Shown here: piece after piece, positions 59,946-64,000 of the stretch
How the letters are laid out: each line of letters starts with the position of its first letter
Numbering within the stretch: position 1 is the first letter of the stretch
Origin: JBNGOQ01 sp050589645
GTDB taxonomy: Bacteria; Bacteroidota; Bacteroidia; Flavobacteriales; Flavobacteriaceae
DNA length: 64,000 nucleotides
Reading direction: 5' to 3'
Assembly: GCF_050589645.1 (NCBI RefSeq)
Contig: NZ_JBNGOQ010000001.1
Coordinates: 496,001 to 560,000 of the forward strand
Notes under the pieces: generated by a model
Seen by the model: only the letters and a program-made list of their open reading frames with translations
What the model was told of the DNA's origin: nothing
Database searches by the model: none
Position numbers and translations under genes: made by a program

Positions 59946-61600
59946 CGGTTTTTGTTGTTGGCGGATTCCTTCACTTCGCTCGGAATCAATGCCCTTAAAT
60001 CCTCCAAAGAATTGGCATCCGCGATCTTCTTGTCCTGCCGCCATCTAAGGATCCGTGGAAAACGGGTAGCAACACCGCTTTTGTGCCTTTTGGAAAGCGC
60101 AATGCCTTCAAAGGCAATTTCAAATACATGCTGGGGGACCACACTACGGACGGGGCCAAAGCGTTCCAGGGTGTTCTTTTTGATCCAGGCATCCACCTGC
60201 CTAAATTCAGCATCCGTAAGCCCGGAATATGCTTTGGCAAAAGTGACCAATTCCCGTTCCCCAGTTTCGGTTTCCGACCAAAGGGCAAAGGTGTAGTCCG
60301 TGAAAAGATTGCTTCGCCTGCCATGGCCGCGCATGGCGTAGGTGAGCACGGCATCGATGGTAAGGGGATCTACCTTCCATTTCCACCAGTCCCCTTTTTT
60401 GCGGCCTACCCGATAGGGAGAATCCCAATGCTTTAGCATAAGGCCTTCGCTTTTAGCTTCTCGTGCCTGTTCACGTTCCCTGGCCACAGCTTCCCAAGAG
60501 TTGAAACGCATGGTTTGGGAAAGCTGTAGGTGGGTCAAGGGTTGGTGTAACGGGTCCTTTTCCACTGTTAGGTTTTTACAAAGCGTCTCCAAAAGCGTTC
60601 TTCTTTCCAAAAAGCTTTTGCCCCTAATATCCTTCCCCTCCCATTCCAACAGATCATAGACTTTTAAGATTACAGGCGTTTTTGCCAGCAAGGCCTTGGA
60701 GATTGTCTTTCGGCCAATTCGGGTCTGTAATTCATTAAAGGAACCAATGCCCCCATTAGGATAAGGAAGAATCTCCCCGTCCAAAACGGTACCGTTCGGA
60801 ATACGGCCCACAAACTCCTGAAACTCCGGATATTTATCGGTCACCAATTCCTCGCCCCTGCTCCAAACGAAGATTTCGCTATTCCTTAGGATCAGTTGTG
60901 CCCGAATACCGTCCCATTTGTGCTCGGCGGACCATTGGGTCACATTGCCCAAATCTTCGACCTTGCCTTCCATGGCATAGGCCAAGTAAAATGGGTAGGG
61001 CTTGGAAAGATAATCGCTTTCGTTTTCCTTTAGCACCAGATCGGTAAAGGAGATACTGCCGGGATCCCAATTGCCCATGAGCTTATAGGCAAGCACATCC
61101 TCGTCCATTTGGGTCGCCTTGGCCAGGGCTCGGGTCATCAATTTTTGGCTAATCCCAATTCGGAACCCACCTGTGATCAATTTGGTAAAGACAAAACGTT
61201 CATAGTAGTCCAGATCTTTCCAGTTTTCAATGAGGTAGCTTCTTTTTTCTTCTTCCGGTTTGGTTTTGAGGCTGATCATTTCCTCCAGAAACTGGGTGAG
61301 TGTTTTTTCCGTTCTGGACCGTGGGGAGGGAAGGACCAGGGCAATGGTCTCTGCCAGATCCCCTACGATGTGATAACTTTCCTCAAACAACCAAAGTGGA
61401 ATATTGGCATGTTCGGACGCCCAGCTGCGCAGCAAGGTGGTGTTGACGGGCCGGGGCGGCCGCCTATGCGAAAGTATGGCAATCGTCCACACCTTATCCC
61501 GGTCGTCCGCAGCTTGGAAGTAGGCGGACAAAGCATCTACCTTGGTGTTGGTCTTATTGGTGCTGTCCAATATTTTGATCAGTTGGGCAAAACGTTTCAT
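59942..61600 (-). CDS. ATP-dependent DNA ligase (ligase-associated DNA damage response)
   Basis: 552 residues. N-terminal helical DNA-binding domain (about 1-200), then the nucleotidyltransferase with motif I WSAEHKWDGIRAQLILR (Lys for AMP), GEELVTDKYPEFQEF, motif III TVLDGEILPYPNGG and motif IV region SEGLMLKHWDSPYRVG, motif V KKGDWWKWKVDP, then an OB domain (AVLTYAMRGHGRRSNLFTDY). Joins nicks with ATP, in contrast to housekeeping NAD-dependent LigA. The last codons (SEVKESANNKNR) run through a palindromic repeat into the GIY-YIG gene. Start ATG overlaps the exonuclease stop (TAATG). Confidence 0.96.
   Translation of the reverse strand: MKRFAQLIKILDSTNKTNTKVDALSAYFQAADDRDKVWTIAILSHRRPPRPVNTTLLRSWASEHANIPLWLFEESYHIVGDLAETIALVLPSPRSRTEKTLTQFLEEMISLKTKPEEEKRSYLIENWKDLDYYERFVFTKLITGGFRIGISQKLMTRALAKATQMDEDVLAYKLMGNWDPGSISFTDLVLKENESDYLSKPYPFYLAYAMEGKVEDLGNVTQWSAEHKWDGIRAQLILRNSEIFVWSRGEELVTDKYPEFQEFVGRIPNGTVLDGEILPYPNGGIGSFNELQTRIGRKTISKALLAKTPVILKVYDLLEWEGKDIRGKSFLERRTLLETLCKNLTVEKDPLHQPLTHLQLSQTMRFNSWEAVAREREQAREAKSEGLMLKHWDSPYRVGRKKGDWWKWKVDPLTIDAVLTYAMRGHGRRSNLFTDYTFALWSETETGERELVTFAKAYSGLTDAEFRQVDAWIKKNTLERFGPVRSVVPQHVFEIAFEGIALSKRHKSGVATRFPRILRWRQDKKIADANSLEDLRALIPSEVKESANNKNR
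59964..59987 (-). repeat. 24-bp palindromic repeat at the ligase 3' end
   Basis: Arms GATTCC and GGAATC enclose a core that reads GAGCGAAGTGAAG on the minus strand. It encodes the ligase residues IPSEVKES near the C-terminus. The core matches the one beside the other GIY-YIG gene (GAGCGCAGTCGAG) at 10 of 13 positions. Confidence 0.75.
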
Positions 61601-62619
61601 TACCTAACTTTTTGGGTTTCAGGATCTACTTCACCGGTTTCCCCTTCATACTGTGTGCTTTCCGTTCTGGCATCGTAGCCCTTCTCCCTTAGAAAACGGG
61701 AAAAAATATCGGTATAGCCATGGGTGCAGATTATTTTGGTGGCACCGGTGGCTTCCACGCTTTTCAAAAGGCCGTCCCAATCACAATGGTCGCTTAGTAC
61801 AAAACCTTTGTCCATGGCCCGTCTTCTTCGAGCGCCCCGAAAGGCCATCCAACCGCTGGCCGAGGCGGTCTCATAAGGGGCCATTTTTCGCATCCATGGA
61901 CTCCCATGGGCGCTGGGCGGTGCCAAAACCATATGGCCCAAAAGTGCTTCCTTCTTGGTCTCCTCAGTAATGCGGGTTGTTGCGGGGAAGTGTTCCAAGT
62001 GTCTAAGTACCTCGGTCATGTTCTCTATGGCGCCATGGGTATATATTTTTCCTATGCCGGGGTCCAAATGTTTCAATAAACGCTGTGCCTTGCCCAAGGA
62101 ATATCCAAAAAGCACAGAGGTTTTGCCCAAGGCCCTGTTCGTGGCCCACCAACTGTTGATCTCGCTAAAAACGTCTTTCTGCGGGACCCACTTAAAGGCG
62201 GGCAAGCCAAAGGTACATTCGGAAATAAAAGTATGGCAGCGCACGGGTTCGTATGGGGTGGCGAGGCCGTCATCCTCTGTCTTGTAATCCCCGGTGAACA
62301 CCCAAACCTCTCCTTTGTAGGCTACCCGTATTTGGGATGAACCAATGATATGACCGGCCGGATGCAAACTAAATTCCACGCCGTTCACTGTAAAGGATTC
62401 ACCCCATTCCCTACCGGAAATGACGATGTCACCCAGGCGGTGTTTCACTATGGGCACGTTTCGGTGGTGGGTAATATATTTTTTGTGGCCCCAGCGACTG
62501 TGGTCGGCATGTCCATGCGAGATAATGGCTTTGTCAACCGGCTTCCACGGGTCGAGAAACACCCCGGCCGCACTACAATAAATACCACTTTCCGTAAATT
62601 CAAGAAGGGGTTTTCCCAT
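61600..62619 (-). CDS. Ligase-associated DNA damage response exonuclease (metallo-beta-lactamase fold)
   Basis: 339 residues from the ATG at 62619; longer in-frame extensions are unlike the family. Metallo-beta-lactamase/beta-CASP-like nuclease with KAIISHGHADHSRWGHKKY (HxHxDH), LHPAGHIIGSSQIRV, WVFTGDYKTEDDG (Asp), FISECTFGLPAF, and VLSDHCDWDG with IICTHGY (His) near the end. First gene of the operon exonuclease-ligase-(GIY-YIG)-helicase-PdeM. It shares bases with the ligase start, so coupling is likely. Confidence 0.95.
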   Translation of the reverse strand: MGKPLLEFTESGIYCSAAGVFLDPWKPVDKAIISHGHADHSRWGHKKYITHHRNVPIVKHRLGDIVISGREWGESFTVNGVEFSLHPAGHIIGSSQIRVAYKGEVWVFTGDYKTEDDGLATPYEPVRCHTFISECTFGLPAFKWVPQKDVFSEINSWWATNRALGKTSVLFGYSLGKAQRLLKHLDPGIGKIYTHGAIENMTEVLRHLEHFPATTRITEETKKEALLGHMVLAPPSAHGSPWMRKMAPYETASASGWMAFRGARRRRAMDKGFVLSDHCDWDGLLKSVEATGATKIICTHGYTDIFSRFLREKGYDARTESTQYEGETGEVDPETQKVR

Positions 62620-62690
62620 AGCCCTGTGAAGGTACAAATTTTGCCCTAAAATAAAGTTTCCACAAATTAAAATGATGCGGTTTAAAGATT

Positions 62691-62698
62691 TATATTTG
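62691..62698 (+). promoter_or_regulatory. Probable -7 element for the TerB-like gene
   Basis: TATATTTG is an exact TAnnTTTG match, 18 bp before the ATG at 62717. No TTTG lies at the usual -33 distance. Confidence 0.4.
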
Positions 62699-62716
62699 CC
62701 ATAAATTTCACATTGT

Positions 62717-63148
62717 ATGTCTATTTTAGATTTGTTTGATAGCGGGTTCAGAAAGCGCAATCAGTCCCATTTTGCAGCCATTGTTCGGGTAGCCATGAGC
62801 GATGGGATAATCACAGAGGAAGAACGGGCTTTTTTACATAGACTAGCCGCCAAACTCCATATTTCGGAGGCCGACTACAAGAAAATTTTAAAGGATTACA
62901 AATCGCACGAGATCAACCCACCGACGAGCTATGACGTTCGTTTGGAGCGCCTATACGATTTGGCGCGAATGGTCTATGCCGATCATAACCTGGGAGAAAA
63001 ACAGACCGCTCTGTTGGAACGCTTGGGGATTGGCCTTGGGTTTTCCACGGGAAATGTGGGCTACGTGGTGGATAAGGCCCTTAAGTTGGTCCACGCCGGG
63101 GTAGACCGGGATAATTTCATCGATGAGATCAAAAAGATGAATCGCTGA
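62717..63148 (+). CDS. TerB-like (tellurite-resistance/DjlA-type) helical protein
   Basis: 143 residues, cytoplasmic and helical. TerB pattern with acidic metal-site residues: HFAAIVRVAMSDGIITEEER, HISEADYKKILKDYKSH, RLYDLARMVYADHNLGEKQT, LLERLGIGLGFST. TerB domains bind calcium or other metals and act in envelope stress. In Flavobacteria such a gene is often next to fbp, as here. Divergent from the repair operon (97 bp). Confidence 0.85.
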   Translation: MSILDLFDSGFRKRNQSHFAAIVRVAMSDGIITEEERAFLHRLAAKLHISEADYKKILKDYKSHEINPPTSYDVRLERLYDLARMVYADHNLGEKQTALLERLGIGLGFSTGNVGYVVDKALKLVHAGVDRDNFIDEIKKMNR

Positions 63149-63395
63149 TTCAGGCGTTCCCTCTGTAGGTCTTAGGGGATAAGCGAATAGGAAATAGTCG
63201 TTACCGCATATTTCATAGACCTAGGTTCATAATTTTATGTGGATGGATGTAGCGTGCTTAGAAGGATGGTCCGTTAGTAGGGAGTGTAGCGCAACTATTT
63301 GAAAATCAAGACCTCAAAAGAGCCCAACTTTACTTTAGGTAATTGTAAAATGCTTTCCAGAAACCTTGATTCTTATAGTTTCCTTCCCTTAATCG

Positions 63396-64000
63396 CTATT
63401 TCATAAACTCTTCCGCTTTTTCCACCATCTTTTTGCTTCCGCAAAAGAAGGGTACGCGCTGATGAAGTTCCGTGGGCTCAATATCCAGGATGCGCTGATA
63501 GCCATCACTGGCCTTTCCGTTGGCCTGCTCTGCAATAAAAGCCATGGGATTGCACTCGTAAAGCAAGCGCAATTTTCCCTTGGCGGCTGTACTGCTCTTG
63601 GGGTACATATAAATTCCCCCTTTGATCATATTCCGATGAAAATCGGAAACCAATGAACCAATATACCGCGAGGTATAGGGGCGATCGCCCTCTTCCTTCT
63701 GACAGTATTTGATATAGTCCTTAACGCCCTGGGGAAAGTGGATATAGTTGCCCTCGTTAACGGAATAGATTTTCCCTGTTTCCGGGAACTGCATATTTGG
63801 ATGCGAGAGGTAGAAGGTACCGATGGCCGGATTTAGCGTAAATCCGTTTACACCGTCGCCCGTGGTATAGACCAACATGGTAGAGGTACCATAAACAACA
63901 TAACCCGCGGCCACCTGATTTTTACCGGCCTGCAGAAAATCGGCCAGGGTCACTGGGGTGCCTACCGGGGTAATCCTTCTATAGATGGAAAAAATAGTCC
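63396..64000 (-). CDS. fbp: Fructose-1,6-bisphosphatase class 1, 5' end beyond the window
   Basis: C-terminal 201 residues; the frame stays open to the window edge, upstream of a GTG that is only an internal valine. Family marks: YRRITPVGTPVTLADFLQ, GYVVYGTSTMLVYTTGDGVN, GTFYLSHPNM, YIHFPQGVKDYIKYCQ, SRYIGSLVSDFHRNMIKGGI (with the substrate-binding Arg/Tyr), and the end KLRLLYECNPMAFIAEQANG. Hydrolyses fructose 1,6-bisphosphate in gluconeogenesis. The N-terminal metal-site half is not in the window. Confidence 0.96.
   Translation of the reverse strand, partial: TIFSIYRRITPVGTPVTLADFLQAGKNQVAAGYVVYGTSTMLVYTTGDGVNGFTLNPAIGTFYLSHPNMQFPETGKIYSVNEGNYIHFPQGVKDYIKYCQKEEGDRPYTSRYIGSLVSDFHRNMIKGGIYMYPKSSTAAKGKLRLLYECNPMAFIAEQANGKASDGYQRILDIEPTELHQRVPFFCGSKKMVEKAEEFMK

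Noticed and set aside
63149..63395. Possible RNA gene between the TerB-like gene and fbp
   Set aside because: No tRNA cloverleaf, T-loop motif or terminator hairpin seen in the 247 bp.

Overview
The window comes from the chromosome of a member of the Bacteroidota, almost certainly a (probably marine) Flavobacteriaceae. The signs are: a SusC/SusD pair under an ECF sigma factor and FecR-type anti-sigma; a DUF1501 protein with a type IX secretion (T9SS) C-terminal sorting domain; many lipoproteins with short lipobox signals; SDR-type threonine dehydrogenase; the ligase-associated DNA repair operon; and promoters of the Bacteroidota form TTTG-N19/20-TAnnTTTG. I found no rRNA, tRNA, CRISPR array, prophage or classical insertion sequence. 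Genus cannot be fixed from the sequence alone.

Layout. 0-10 kb: a VOC protein and a GAF-LuxR regulator with a palindrome between them, then an ECF sigma / FecR / SusC / SusD / glycerophosphodiesterase locus (all minus strand), which looks like an uptake system for glycerophosphodiester-type nutrients. 10-20 kb: a large lipoprotein, a moaE-moaC pair, threonine dehydrogenase, small exported proteins, an M28 membrane peptidase with an overlapping SDR gene, and a CBS-domain protein. 20-26 kb: a minus-strand ABC exporter / GntR operon with a clear promoter and a 22-bp operator, followed by small membrane proteins whose leaders are copies of one another. 26-39 kb: a sortilin-like BNR-repeat protein, an M43 metalloprotease, and a compact five-gene minus-strand operon: two collagen-like lipoproteins, a papain/C39-like protein with a tandem repeat domain, a degenerate M23-like lipoprotein, and a one-protein hybrid sensor/AraC regulator with TPRs. 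This operon is my best candidate for an undescribed surface system. 39-46 kb: SSB, ferritin with a 54-residue Cys/Lys-rich protein beside it, PAP2, an HDAC-family enzyme with a duplicated 5' end, a GIY-YIG gene inside perfect inverted repeats, and MetG. 46-50 kb: DUF1501/DUF1800 pair, YraN and an ACT-domain protein. 50-63 kb: TlpA-like oxidoreductase, Mfd, an aminotransferase, then the exonuclease-ligase-helicase-PdeM repair operon, in which a second GIY-YIG gene has inserted between ligase and helicase. The window ends in fructose-1,6-bisphosphatase.

Two themes deserve attention: the collagen/cysteine-peptidase-like operon at 33.7-37.6 kb, and the two small GIY-YIG genes, each bracketed by inverted copies of the same short repeat family (core GAGCGMAGTSRAG), which suggests a minimal mobile unit.
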